Shown: positions 10,640 through 25,132, counted from the stretch's first letter. The stretch: DNA of 64,000 nt from Acanthosoma haemorrhoidale (GCA_930367205.1 OV884014.1:117869768-117933767), one strand, 5' to 3'. Notes: generated by a model not told the origin, from the sequence alone. Numbers and translations are program-made.

Positions 10640-11905
10640 ATCATACGATCGTATGATCAAAGTTACGAGTGAATATGACATCAAATGATGTCAAATATGA
10701 TAGTGTGCCGTATCATTTGCACTTATTGTATCACGTGATACAATCGTATGATTGAAGTTACAGTGAATATACTATTAAATAATGTCGATTATGACAGTGT
10801 ACTGTATCATTGGCACTCATTGTATCACGTGATAAGATCGTATGATTGAAGTCATGAATGAATATAACATCAAATGATGTCGATTATGATAGTGTGCCGC
10901 ATCATTAGCACACATTGTATCACATGATACGATTGTATGATTGAAGTTACGAGTGAATATAACATCAAATGATTTCGAATATGATAATGAACCGCATCAT
11001 TGGCAATCATTATATCACGTGATACCATCATATGATTGAAGTCACGAGTGAATATAACATCAAATGATGTTGGATATGATTGTATAATGTATCATTTGCA
11101 CTCATTGTTTCACGTGATAAGATCGTATGATTAAAGTTACAGGTGAATATAATATCAATTGATGTCGTATATGATAGCGCACCATATCATTAGCACTTAT
11201 TGTATCATGTGATGTGATCGTATGATTGAAGTCACAAGTGAATATAACATCAAATAATGCTAAATATGATTGTTTAGTGTAGCATTGACACTCATTGTAT
11301 CACGAGATACGATCGTATGATTAAAGTCACGAGTGAATATACTATAAAATGATGTCGATTATGATAGTGTACCACATCATTGGCACTCATTGTTTCACGT
11401 GATACGATCGTATGATTAAAGTTACAGGTGAATATAACATCAAATGATGTCGATTATGATAGTGTACCGCATCATTGGCACTCATTATATCACGTGATAC
11501 TATCGTATGATTGAAGTCACGAGTGAATATAACATCAAATAATGCTAAATATGATTGTAAAGTGTAGCATTGACACTCATTGTATCACGAGATACGATCG
11601 TATGATTGAAGTCACGAGTGAATATAACATCAAATAATGCTAAATATGATTGTATAGTGTAGCATTGACACTCATTGTATCACGAGATACGATCGTATGA
11701 TTAAAGTCACGAGTGAATATAACATCAAATGATGTTGAATATGATTGTATAATGTATCATTAGCACTCATTGTTTCACGTGATACGATCGTATGATTAAA
11801 GTTACGAGTGAATATACTATTAAATGATGTCGATTATGATAGTGTACCGCATCATAGGCACTATTAATATCACGTGATACGATCGTATGATCAAAGCTAC
11901 GAGTT
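10640..11905. repeat. Satellite A block 4
   Basis: The length is 1266 bp, or 13 monomers plus 31 bp. It begins with the right-flank signature monomers and ends with the usual left-flank monomer (CATAGGCACTATTAATATC, then GATCAAAGCTACGAGTT into B). It corresponds to the first part of block 3 up to the 8761 join, and directly shows the arrangement that the tandem duplication interrupted. Confidence 0.96.
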
Positions 11906-12715
11906 AACATAATAGGGCAGGAATTATTGTACCAGCTATGAAATACGCATTTTTGTAAAATTCTACTTTTTGACGATATTTTTCTTGTTTTGGTTTGAGG
12001 AATTCATAATTGTTCAGGAGCTAACGTACCAGCTATAAAATACTCTTATATGTAAAAATTTAACTTTTTGATGACATTTTCCTTGTTTTGGTATCAGGAG
12101 AACATAATAAGGCAGGAGCTAACGTACTAGCTGAGAAATACGCATTTTTGTAAAAATTTGAGTTTTCGACGATATTTTCCTTGTTTTGGTATCAGGAGAA
12201 CATAATGGGGCAGGAGCTAACGTACTAGCTATGAAATACCCATTTTTTAAAAATTTGACTTTTTGACGATATTTTCCTTGTTTTCGTATCAGGAGAACAT
12301 AATAGGGCAGGAGCTGACGTACTAGCTATGAAATACGCATTTTTTAAAAATTCGACTTTTTGACGATATTTTCCTGGTTTTCGTATCAGGAGAACATAAT
12401 AGGGCAGGAGCTAACGTACCAGCTATGAAATACGCAATTTTTGTAAAAATTTGAGTTTTCGACGATATTTTCCTGGTTTTCATATCAGGAGAACATAATG
12501 GGGCAGGAGCTAACGTACTAGCTATGAAATACGCATTTTTGAAAAATTCAACTTTTTGACGATATTTTTCTCCTTTTCGTATCAGGAGAACATAATAGGG
12601 CAGGAGCTAACGTACCAGCTATGAAATACCCATTTTTTAAAAATTTGACTTTTTGACGATATTTTCCTTGTTTTCGTATCAGGAGAACATAAAGGGGCAA
12701 GAGCTAACGTACAAG
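11906..12715. repeat. Satellite B array 4 (about 8.3 units)
   Basis: The length is 810 bp, the same as arrays 2 and 3, but the composition differs. It has units with TTCCTGGTTTTCG and TTTTCATATCAGG that arrays 2 and 3 lack. It has neither the TAGCTCTAAATACG unit nor the GGGGCAGGTGC unit, and runs from TACCCATTTTTTAAAAATTTG directly into the terminal GGGGCAAGAG unit. The left edge reads TGGTTTGAGGAATTC, a form shared with arrays 5 and 6. The equal length is therefore coincidence, not recent copying. Confidence 0.96.
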
Positions 12716-15500
12716 ATCATACGATCGTATGATCAAAGTTACGAGTGAATATGACATCAAATGATGTCAAATATGATAGTGTGCCGTATCATTTGCACTT
12801 ATTGTATCACGTGATACAATCGTATGATTGAAGTTACAGTGAATATACTATTAAATAATGTCGATTATGACAGTGTACTGTATCATTGGCACTCATTGTA
12901 TCACGTGATACGATCGTATGATTAAAGTCATGAATGAATATAACATCAAATGATGTCGATTATAATAGTGTACCGCATCATTGGCACTCATTATATCACG
13001 TGATACTATCGTATGATTGAAGTCACGAGTGAATATAACATCAAATAATGCTAAATATGATTGTATAGTGTAGCATTGACACTCATTGTATCACGAGATA
13101 CGATCGTATGATTAAAGTCACGAGTGAATATAACATCAAATGATGTTGAATATGATTGTATAATGTATCATTAGCACTTATAGTTTCACGTGATACGATC
13201 GTATGATTAAAGTTACGAGTGAATATACTATAAAATGATGTCGATTATGATAGTGTACCGCATCATTGGCACTCATTATATCACGTGATACGATCGTATA
13301 ATGAAAGTTACGAGTGAATATAACATCAAATGATGTCGATTATAATAGTGTACCGCATCATTGGCACTCATTATATCACGTGATACTATCGTATGATTGA
13401 AGTCACGAGTGAATATAACATCAAATAATGCTAAATATGATTGTAAAGTGTAGCATTGACACTCATTGTATCACGAGATACGATCGTATGATTAAAGTCA
13501 CGAGTGAATATACTATAAAATGATGTCGATTATGATAGTGTACCACATCATTGGCACTCATTGTTTCACGTGATACGATCGTATGATTAAAGTTACAGGT
13601 GAATATAACATCAAATGATGTCGATTATGATAGTGTACCGCATCATTGGCACTCATTATATCACGTGATACGATCGTATGATGAAAGTTACGAGTGAATA
13701 TAACATCAAATGATGTCGAATAGGATTGTATAATGTATCATTAGCACTCATTGTTTCACGTGATACGATCGTATGATTAAAGTTACGATTGGAGATACTA
13801 ATAAATGATGTTGAATATAATAGTGCACCATATCATTAGCACTTATTGTATCATGTGATGCGATCGTATGATTAAAGTTATAAGTGAATATAACATCAAA
13901 TGATGTCGATTATAATAGTGTACCGCATCATTGGCACTCATTATATCACGTGATACTATCGTATGATTGAAGTCACGAGTGAATATAACATCAAATGATG
14001 TTGAATATGATTGTATAATGTATCATTAGCACTCATTGTTTCACGTGATACGATCGTATGATTAAAGTTACAGGTGAATATAACATCAAATGATGTCGAT
14101 TATGATAGTGTACCGCATCATTAGCACTCATTGTTTCACGTGATACGATCGTATGATTAAAGTTACGAGTAAATATAACATCAAATGATGTCGTATATGA
14201 TAATGTACCGTATCATTAGCACTCATATCATTACATGATACGATCGTATGATGAAAGTTACGAGTGAATATAACATCAAATGATGTTTAATATGATTGTA
14301 TAATGTATCATTAGCACTCATTGTTTCACGTGATACAATCGTATGATTGAAGTTACAGTGAATATACTATTAAATAATGTCGATTATGACAGTGTACTGT
14401 ATCATTGGCACTCATTGTATCACGTGATAAGATCGTATGATTGAAGTCATGAATGAATATAACATCAAATGATGTCGATTATGATAGTGTGCCGCATCAT
14501 TAGCACACATTGTATCACATGATACGATTGTATGATTGAAGTTACGAGTGAATATAACATCAAATGATTTCGAATATGATAATGAACCGCATCATTGGCA
14601 ATCATTATATCACGTGATACCATCATATGATTGAAGTCACGAGTGAATATAACATCAAATGATGTTGGATATGATTGTATAATGTATCATTTGCACTCAT
14701 TGTTTCACGTGATAAGATCGTATGATTAAAGTTACAGGTGAATATAATATCAATTGATGTCGTATATGATAGCGCACCATATCATTAGCACTTATTGTAT
14801 CATGTGATGTGATCGTATGATTGAAGTCACAAGTGAATATAACATCAAATAATGCTAAATATGATTGTTTAGTGTAGCATTGACACTCATTGTATCACGA
14901 GATACGATCGTATGATTAAAGTCACGAGTGAATATACTATAAAATGATGTCGATTATGATAGTGTACCACATCATTGGCACTCATTGTTTCACGTGATAC
15001 GATCGTATGATTAAAGTTACAGGTGAATATAACATCAAATGATGTCGATTATGATAGTGTACCGCATCATTGGCACTCATTATATCACGTGATACTATCG
15101 TATGATTGAAGTCACGAGTGAATATAACATCAAATAATGCTAAATATGATTGTAAAGTGTAGCATTGACACTCATTGTATCACGAGATACGATCGTATGA
15201 TTGAAGTCACGAGTGAATATAACATCAAATAATGCTAAATATGATTGTATAGTGTAGCATTGACACTCATTGTATCACGAGATACGATCGTATGATTAAA
15301 GTCACGAGTGAATATAACATCAAATGATGTTGAATATGATTGTATAATGTATCATTAGCACTCATTGTTTCACGTGATACGATCGTATGATTAAAGTTAC
15401 GAGTGAATATACTATTAAATGATGTCGATTATGATAGTGTACCGCATCATAGGCACTATTAATATCACGTGATACGATCGTATGATCAAAGCTACGAGTT
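12716..15500. repeat. Satellite A block 5
   Basis: The length is 2785 bp, or 29 monomers plus about 30 bp. It contains the join of the composite tandem duplication near 14326. The right-flank signature run (TCATGAATG, GCACACATTG, AATGATTTCG, CCATCATATG) is split: only its first part follows array 4, and the full run appears after the join, from about 14440. Confidence 0.96.
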
Positions 15501-16205
15501 AACATAATAGGGCAGGAATTATTGTACCAGCTATGAAATACGCATTTTTGTAAAATTCTACTTTTTGACGATATTTTTCTTGTTTTGGTTTGAGGAATTC
15601 ATAATTGTTCAGGAGCTAACGTACCAGCTATAAAATACTCTTATATGTAAAAATTTAACTTTTTGATGACATTTTCCTTGTTTTGGTATCAGGAGAACAT
15701 AATAAGGCAGGAGCTAACGTACTAGCTGAGAAATACGCATTTTTGTAAAAATTTGAGTTTTCGACGATATTTTCCTTGTTTTGGTATCAGGAGAACATAA
15801 TGGGGCAGGAGCTAACGTACTAGCTATGAAATACCCATTTTTTAAAAATTCGACTTTTTGACGATATTTTCCTGGTTTTCGTATCAGGAGAACATAATAG
15901 GGCAGGAGCTAACGTACCAGCTATGAAATACGCAATTTTTGTAAAAATTTGAGTTTTCGACGATATTTTCCTGGTTTTCATATCAGGAGAACATAATGGG
16001 GCAGGAGCTAACGTACTAGCTATGAAATACGCATTTTTGAAAAATTCAACTTTTTGACGATATTTTTCGTATCAGGAGAACATAATAGGGCAGGAGCTAA
16101 CGTACCAGCTATGAAATACCCATTTTTTAAAAATTTGACTTTTTGACGATATTTTCCTTGTTTTCGTATCAGGAGAACATAAAGGGGCAAGAGCTAACGT
16201 ACAAG
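15501..16205. repeat. Satellite B array 5 (about 7.3 units)
   Basis: This 705-bp array is the duplicate of array 4 with two losses. One whole unit is gone: the fourth unit joins a TACCCATTTTTTAAAAATTC body to what was the fifth. In addition 8 bp (CTCCTTTT) are deleted near 16068, leaving GATATTTTTCGTATCAGG. These losses account exactly for the 105-bp difference from array 4. The 8-bp loss is the only break in unit phasing of this size that I found in any B array. Confidence 0.95.
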
Positions 16206-19200
16206 ATCATACGATCGTATGATCAAAGTTACGAGTGAATATGACATCAAATGATGTCAAATATGATAGTGTGCCGTATCATTTGCACTTATTGTATCAC
16301 GTGATACAATCGTATGATTGAAGTTACAGTGAATATACTATTAAATAATGTCGATTATGACAGTGTACTGTATCATTGGCACTCATTGTATCACGTGATA
16401 CGATCGTATGATTAAAGTCATGAATGAATATAACATCAAATGATGTCGATTATAATAGTGTACCGCATCATTGGCACTCATTATATCACGTGATACTATC
16501 GTATGATTGAAGTCACGAGTGAATATAACATCAAATAATGCTAAATATGATTGTATAGTGTAGCATTGACACTCATTGTATCACGAGATACGATCGTATG
16601 ATTAAAGTCACGAGTGAATATAACATCAAATGATGTTGAATATGATTGTATAATGTATCATTAGCACTTATAGTTTCACGTGATACGATCGTATGATTAA
16701 AGTTACGAGTGAATATACTATAAAATGATGTCGATTATGATAGTGTACCGCATCATTGGCACTCATTATATCACGTGATACGATCGTATAATGAAAGTTA
16801 CGAGTGAATATAACATCAAATGATGTCGATTATAATAGTGTACCGCATCATTGGCACTCATTATATCACGTGATACTATCGTATGATTGAAGTCACGAGT
16901 GAATATAACATCAAATAATGCTAAATATGATTGTAAAGTGTAGCATTGACACTCATTGTATCACGAGATACGATCGTATGATTAAAGTCACGAGTGAATA
17001 TACTATAAAATGATGTCGATTATGATAGTGTACCACATCATTGGCACTCATTGTTTCACGTGATACGATCGTATGATTAAAGTTACAGGTGAATATAACA
17101 TCAAATGATGTCGATTATGATAGTGTACCGCATCATTGGCACTCATTATATCACGTGATACGATCGTATGATGAAAGTTACGAGTGAATATAACATCAAA
17201 TGATGTCGAATAGGATTGTATAATGTATCATTAGCACTCATTGTTTCACGTGATACGATCGTATGATTAAAGTTACGATTGGAGATACTAATAAATGATG
17301 TTGAATATAATAGTGCACCATATCATTAGCACTTATTGTATCATGTGATGCGATCGTATGATTAAAGTTATAAGTGAATATAACATCAAATGATGTCGAT
17401 TATAATAGTGTACCGCATCATTGGCACTCATTATATCACGTGATACTATCGTATGATTGAAGTCACGAGTGAATATAACATCAAATGATGTTGAATATGA
17501 TTGTATAATGTATCATTAGCACTCATTGTTTCACGTGATACGATCGTATGATTAAAGTTACAGGTGAATATAACATCAAATGATGTCGATTATGATAGTG
17601 TACCGCATCATTAGCACTCATTGTTTCACGTGATACGATCGTATGATTAAAGTTACGAGTAAATATAACATCAAATGATGTCGTATATGATAATGTACCG
17701 TATCATTAGCACTCATATCATTACATGATACGATCGTATGATGAAAGTTACGAGTGAATATAACATCAAATGATGTTTAATATGATTGTATAATGTATCA
17801 TTAGCACTCATTGTTTCACGTGATACGATCGTATGATTAAAGTTATGAGTGAAGATAACATCAAATGATGTTGAATATGATTGTATAATGTATCATTAGC
17901 ACTCATTGTTTCACGTGATACGATCGTATGATGAAAGTTACAGGTGAATATAATATCAATTGATGTCGTATATGATAGCGCACCATATCATTAGCACTTA
18001 TTATATCATGTGATGTGATCGTATGATTAAAATTACAAGTGAATATAACATGAAATAATGTCGATTATAATAGTATAGCACATCATTGGCACTCATTATA
18101 TCACGTGATACGATCGTATGATTAAGGTTACGAGTGAATAAACTATTAAATGATGTTGAATATGATAGTGTACCGCATCATCGGCACTCATTGTTTCACG
18201 TGATACGATCGTATGATTAAAGTTACAGGTGAATATAACATCAAATGATGTCGATTATGATAGTGTACGTGCATCATTGGCACTCATTATATCACTTGAT
18301 ACGATCGTATGATTGAATTCACGAGTGAATATATCATCAAATGATGTTGAATATGATAGTGTTGCGTATCATAAGCACTCATTGTATCACGTGATACGAT
18401 CGTATGATGAAAGTTACGAGTGAATATAACATCAAATGATGTCGAATAGGATTGTATAGTATATCATTAGCACTTATTGTTTCACGTGATACGATCGTAT
18501 GATTAAAGTTACGATTGGAGATACTAATAAATGATGTTGAATATAATAGTGCACCATATCATTAGCACTTATTGTATCATGTGATGCGATCGTATGATTA
18601 AAGTTACAAGTGAATATAACATCAAATGATGTCAATTATAATAGTGTACCACATCATTGGCACTCATTATATCACGTGATACGATCGTATGATTGAAGTC
18701 ACGAGTGAATATAATATCAAATGATGTCAATTATGATAGTGTTGCGTATCATTAGCACTCATTGTTTCATGTGATACGATCGTATGATTAAAGTTACGAT
18801 TGGAGATACTAATAAATGATGTTGAATATAATAGTGCACCATATCATTAGCACTTATTGTATCATGTGATGCGATCGTATGATTAAAGTTACAAGTGAAT
18901 ATAACATCAAATGATGTCGATTATAATAGTGTACCGCATCATTGGCACTCATTATATCACGTGATACTATCGTATGATTGAAGTCACGAGTGAATATAAC
19001 ATCAAATAATGCTAAATATGATTGTATAGTGTAGCATTGACACTCATTGTATCACGAGATACGATCGTATGATTAAAGTCACGAGTGAATATAACATCAA
19101 ATGATGTTGAATATGATTGTATAATGTATCATTAGCACTCATAGTTTCACGTGATACGATCGTATGATTAAAGTTACGAGTGAATATACTATAAAATGAT

Positions 19201-22200
19201 GTCGATTATGATAGTGTACCACATCATTGGCACTCATTATATCACGTGATACGATCGTATAATGAAAGTTACGAGTGAATATAACATCAAATGATGTCGA
19301 TTATAATAGTGTACCGCATCATTGGCACTCATTATATCACGTGATACTATCGTATGATTGAAGTCACGAGTGAATATAACATCAAATAATGCTAAATATG
19401 ATTGTAAAGTGTAGCATTGACACTCATTGTATCACGAGATACGATCGTATGATTGAAGTCACGAGTGAATATAACATCAAATAATGCTAAATATGATTGT
19501 ATAGTGTAGCATTGACACTCATTGTATCACGAGATACGATCGTATGATTAAAGTCACGAGTGAATATAACATAAATGATGTTGAATATGATTGTATAATG
19601 TATCATTAGCACTCATTGTTTCACGTGATACGATCGTATGATTAAAGTTACGATTGGAGATACTAATAAATGATGTTGAATATAATAGTGCACCATATCA
19701 TTAGCACTTATTGTATCATGTGATGCGATCGTATGATTAAAGTTATAAGTGAATATAACATCAAATGATGTCGATTATAATAGTGTACCGCATCATTGGC
19801 ACTCATTATATCACGTGATACTATCGTATGATTGAAATCACGAGTGAATATAACATCAAATGATGTTGAATATGATTGTATAATGTATCATTAGCACTCA
19901 TTGTTTCACGTGATACGATCGTATGATTAAAGTTACAGGTGAATATAACATCAAATGATGTCGATTATGATAGTGTACCGCATCATTAGCACTCATTGTT
20001 TCACGTGATACGATCGTATGATTAAAGTTACGAGTAAATATAACATCAAATGATGTCGTATATGATAATGTACCGTATCATTAGCACTCATATCATTACA
20101 TGATACGATCGTATGATGAAAGTTACGAGTGAATATAACATCAAATGATGTCGAATAGGATTGTATAGTATATCATTAGCACTTATTGTTTCACGTGATA
20201 CGATCGTATGATTAAAGTTACGATTGGAGATACTAATAAATGATGTTGAATATAATAGTGCACCATATCATTAGCACTTATTGTATCATGTGATGCGATC
20301 GTATGATTAAAGTTACAAGTGAATATAACATCAAATGATGTCAATTATAATAGTGTACCACATCATTGGCACTCATTATATCACGTGATACGATCGTATG
20401 ATTGAAGTCACGAGTGAATATAATATCAAATGATGTCAATTATGATAGTGTTGCGTATCATTAGCACTCATTGTTTCACATGATACGATCGTATGATTAA
20501 AGTTACGATTGGAGATACTAATAAATGATGTTGAATATAATAGTGCACCATATCATTAGCACTTATTGTATCATGTGATGCGATCGTATGATTAAAGTTA
20601 CAAGTGAATATAACATCAAATGATGTCGATTATAATAGTGTACCGCATCATTGGCACTCATTATATCACGTGATACTATCGTATGATTGAAGTCACGAGT
20701 GAATATAACATCAAATAATGCTAAATATGATTGTATAGTGTAGCATTGACACTCATTGTATCACGAGATACGATCGTATGATTAAAGTCACGAGTGAATA
20801 TAACATCAAATGATGTTGAATATGATTGTATAATGTATCATTAGCACTCATAGTTTCACGTGATACGATCGTATGATTAAAGTTACGAGTGAATATACTA
20901 TAAAATGATGTCGATTATGATAGTGTACCACATCATTGGCACTCATTATATCACGTGATACGATCGTATAATGAAAGTTACGAGTGAATATAACATCAAA
21001 TGATGTCGATTATAATAGTGTACCGCATCATTGGCACTCATTATATCACGTGATACTATCGTATGATTGAAGTCACGAGTGAATATAACATCAAATAATG
21101 CTAAATATGATTGTAAAGTGTAGCATTGACACTCATTGTATCACGAGATACGATCGTATGATTGAAGTCACGAGTGAATATAACATCAAATAATGCTAAA
21201 TATGATTGTATAGTGTAGCATTGACACTCATTGTATCACGAGATACGATCGTATGATTAAAGTCACGAGTGAATATAACATAAATGATGTTGAATATGAT
21301 TGTATAATGTATCATTAGCACTCATTGTTTCACGTGATACGATCGTATGATTAAAGTTACGATTGGAGATACTAATAAATGATGTTGAATATAATAGTGC
21401 ACCATATCATTAGCACTTATTGTATCATGTGATGCGATCGTATGATTAAAGTTATAAGTGAATATAACATCAAATGATGTCGATTATAATAGTGTACCGC
21501 ATCATTGGCACTCATTATATCACGTGATACTATCGTATGATTGAAGTCACGAGTGAATATAACATCAAATGATGTTGAATATGATTGTATAATGTATCAT
21601 TAGCACTCATTGTTTCACGTGATACGATCGTATGATTAAAGTTACAGGTGAATATAACATCAAATGATGTCGATTATGATAGTGTACCGCATCATTAGCA
21701 CTCATTGTTTCACGTGATACGATCGTATGATTAAAGTTACGAGTAAATATAACATCAAATGATGTCGTATATGATAATGTACCGTATCATTAGCACTCAT
21801 ATCATTACATGATACGATCGTATGATGAAAGTTACGAGTGAATATAACATCAAATGATGTTTAATATGATTGTATAATGTATCATTAGCACTCATTGTTT
21901 CACGTGATACGATCGTATGATTAAAGTTATGAGTGAAGATAACATCAAATGATGTTGAATATGATTGTATAATGTATCATTAGCACTCATTGTTTCACGT
22001 GATACGATCGTATGATGAAAGTTACAGGTGAATATAATATCAATTGATGTCGTATATGATAGCGCACCATATCATTAGCACTTATTATATCATGTGATGT
22101 GATCGTATGATTAAAATTACAAGTGAATATAACATGAAATAATGTCGATTATAATAGTATAGCACATCATTGGCACTCATTATATCACGTGATACGATCG

Positions 22201-23835
22201 TATGATTAAGGTTACGAGTGAATAAACTATTAAATGATGTTGAATATGATAGTGTACCGCATCATCGGCACTCATTGTTTCACGTGATACGATCGTATGA
22301 TTAAAGTTACAGGTGAATATAACATCAAATGATGTCGATTATGATAGTGTACGTGCATCATTGGCACTCATTATATCACTTGATACGATCGTATGATTGA
22401 ATTCACGAGTGAATATATCATCAAATGATGTTGAATATGATAGTGTTGCGTATCATAAGCACTCATTGTATCACGTGATACGATCGTATGATGAAAGTTA
22501 CGAGTGAATATAACATCAAATGATGTCGAATAGGATTGTATAGTATATCATTAGCACTTATTGTTTCACGTGATACGATCGTATGATTAAAGTTACGATT
22601 GGAGATACTAATAAATGATGTTGAATATAATAGTGCACCATATCATTAGCACTTATTGTATCATGTGATGCGATCGTATGATTAAAGTTACAAGTGAATA
22701 TAACATCAAATGATGTCAATTATAATAGTGTACCACATCATTGGCACTCATTATATCACGTGATACGATCGTATGATTGAAGTCACGAGTGAATATAATA
22801 TCAAATGATGTCAATTATGATAGTGTTGCGTATCATTAGCACTCATTGTTTCATGTGATACGATCGTATGATTAAAGTTACGATTGGAGATACTAATAAA
22901 TGATGTTGAATATAATAGTGCACCATATCATTAGCACTTATTGTATCATGTGATGCGATCGTATGATTAAAGTTACAAGTGAATATAACATCAAATGATG
23001 TCGATTATAATAGTGTACCGCATCATTGGCACTCATTATATCACGTGATACTATCGTATGATTGAAGTCACGAGTGAATATAACATCAAATAATGCTAAA
23101 TATGATTGTATAGTGTAGCATTGACACTCATTGTATCACGAGATACGATCGTATGATTAAAGTCACGAGTGAATATAACATCAAATGATGTTGAATATGA
23201 TTGTATAATGTATCATTAGCACTCATAGTTTCACGTGATACGATCGTATGATTAAAGTTACGAGTGAATATACTATAAAATGATGTCGATTATGATAGTG
23301 TACCACATCATTGGCACTCATTATATCACGTGATACGATCGTATAATGAAAGTTACGAGTGAATATAACATCAAATGATGTCGATTATAATAGTGTACCG
23401 CATCATTGGCACTCATTATATCACGTGATACTATCGTATGATTGAAGTCACGAGTGAATATAACATCAAATAATGCTAAATATGATTGTAAAGTGTAGCA
23501 TTGACACTCATTGTATCACGAGATACGATCGTATGATTGAAGTCACGAGTGAATATAACATCAAATAATGCTAAATATGATTGTATAGTGTAGCATTGAC
23601 ACTCATTGTATCACGAGATACGATCGTATGATTAAAGTCACGAGTGAATATAACATAAATGATGTTGAATATGATTGTATAATGTATCATTAGCACTCAT
23701 TGTTTCACGTGATACGATCGTATGATTAAAGTTACGAGTGAATATACTATTAAATGATGTCGATTATGATAGTGTACCGCATCATAGGCACTATTTGTAT
23801 CACGTGATACGATCGTATGATCAAAGCTACGAGTT
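16206..23835. repeat. Satellite A block 6
   Basis: The length is 7630 bp, or about 80.3 monomers, without a B array. It is made of large nested duplicates (offsets 1709 and 4084 bp). Two private indels mark them: GTGTACGTGCATC, 1 bp longer than usual, at about 18265 and 22349; and ATAACATAAATGATG, 1 bp shorter, at about 19566, 21275 and 23650. The family's usual variants are otherwise present, including the GATTGGAGATACTAATAAATG monomer many times. Confidence 0.96.
17826..23737. repeat. Nested higher-order repeats in A block 6 (1709-bp and 4084-bp offsets)
   Basis: Segment 17826-19653 recurs at 21910-23737 (offset 4084 bp, 43 monomers less 1 bp). Within it, about 18410-20118 recurs from about 20119 on (offset 1709 bp, 18 monomers less 1 bp). 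The odd single base in both offsets is explained by the shared 1-bp indels. The 18-monomer step therefore happened after the ATAACATAAATG deletion arose, and the mark can be used to order events. Confidence 0.82.
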
Positions 23836-25132
23836 AACATAATAGGGCAGGAATTATTGTACCAGCTATGAAATACGCATTTTTGTAAAATTCTACTTTT
23901 TGACGATATTTTTCTTGTTTTGGTTTGAGGAATTCATAATTGTTCAGGAGCTAACGTACCAGCTATAAAATACTCTTATATGTAAAAATTTAACTTTTTG
24001 ATGACATTTTCCTTGTTTTGGTATCAGGAGAACATAATAAGGCAGGAGCTAACGTACTAGCTGAGAAATACGCATTTTTGTAAAAATTTGAGTTTTCGAC
24101 GATATTTTCCTTGTTTTGGTATCAGGAGAACATAATGGGGCAGGAGCTAACGTACTAGCTATGAAATACCCATTTTTTAAAAATTTGACTTTTTGACGAT
24201 ATTTTCCTTGTTTTCGTATCAGGAGAACATAATAGGGCAGGAGCTGACGTACTAGCTATGAAATCGCATTTTTTAAAAATTCGACTTTTTGACGATATTT
24301 TCCTGGTTTTCGTATCAGGAGAACATAATAGGGCAGGAGCTAACGTACCAGCTATGAAATACGCAATTTTTGTAAAAATTTGAGTTTTCGACGATATTTT
24401 CCTGGTTTTCATATCAGGAGAACATAATGGGGCAGGAGCTAACGTACTAGCTATGAAATACGCATTTTTGAAAAATTCAACTTTTTGACGATATTTTTCT
24501 CCTTTTCGTATCAGGAGAACATAATAGGGCAGGAGCTAACGTACCAGCTATGAAATACCCATTTTTTAAAAATTTGACTTTTTGACGATATTTTCCTTGT
24601 TTTCGTATCAGGAGAACATAATAGGGCAGGAGCTGACGTACTAGCTATGAAATACGCATTTTTAAAAAATTCGACTTTTTGACGATATTTTCCTGGTTTT
24701 CGTATCAGGAGAACATAATAGGGCAGGAGCTAACGTACCAGCTATGAAATACGCAATTTTTGTAAAAATTTGAGTTTTCGACGATATTTTCCTGGTTTTC
24801 ATATCAGGAGAACATAATGGGGCAGGAGCTAACGTACTAGCTATGAAATACGCATTTTTGAAAAATTCAACTTTTTGACGATATTTTTCTCCTTTTCGTA
24901 TCAGGAGAACATAATAGGGCAGGAGCTAACGTACCAGCTATGAAATACGCATTTTTGTAAAAATTTGACTTTTAGACGATATTATCTTTGTTTTGGTATC
25001 AGGAGAACATAATGGGACAGGAGCTAACGTACTAGCTCTAAATACGCATTTTTGTAAAAATTCGACTTTTTGACGTCATTTTTCTTGTTTTGGTATTAGG
25101 AGAACATAAAGGGGCAAGAGCTAACGTACAAG
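23836..25132. repeat. Satellite B array 6 (about 13.4 units)
   Basis: The length is 1297 bp. It has a TGGTTTGAGGAATTC left edge like arrays 4 and 5. Internally, a block of four units (TACCC-TTTG, TACGC-TTCG, GCAATTTTTGTAAAAATTTG, GCATTTTTGAAAAATTC) is present twice in succession, at about 24121-24510 and 24510-24900. One unit is only 96 bp because a base is missing in ATGAAATCGCATT (near 24260). The right end lacks the GGGGCAGGTGC unit: GTATTAGGAGAACATAAAGG fuses the TAGCTCTAAATACG unit directly to the terminal one. Confidence 0.96.

Larger units (their letters stand above)
5640..11881. repeat. Tandem duplication of a 3121-bp composite unit (A-B-A), two copies
   Basis: Positions 5640-8760 and 8761-11881 match at a constant offset of 3121 bp. 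Each copy holds one 810-bp B array (2 and 3). The copies join at about 8750-8771, where a monomer of the kind that normally precedes B (CATAGGCACTATTAATATC) runs straight into TGAAGTCACGAG instead of B. A few private differences separate the copies, such as GTACCACGAG near 6387 against GTATCACGAG in the right copy, and GAATTC near 6793 against GAAATC near 9925. Confidence 0.88.
10731..17825. repeat. Tandem duplication of a composite unit of 3595 and 3490 bp
   Basis: Sequence from about 10731-14325 recurs at about 14326-17820. The offset is 3595 bp up to the B array and 3490 bp after it, because the second B array (array 5) is 105 bp shorter than array 4. The copies join in the monomer near 14320-14340, where TGATGTTTAATATG is followed by GTGATACAATCG. 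Both copies share the rare TGATGTTTAATATG variant (14281 and about 17770). Confidence 0.86.

Noticed and set aside
24210..24232. CENP-B-box-like segment in B (TTTTCGTATCAGGAGAA)
   Set aside because: It matches the TTCG and the central A of the box, but the required CGGG is AGAA here, so the essential half is missing. It also varies between units (TTTTGG for TTTTCG).
24155..24412. 85-codon open frame on the minus strand with a repeated KTRKISSK motif
   Set aside because: It is a direct translation of B satellite units whose lengths happen to be multiples of three (99 and 96 bp). No other B array has the same frame, and the peptide period equals the DNA repeat.
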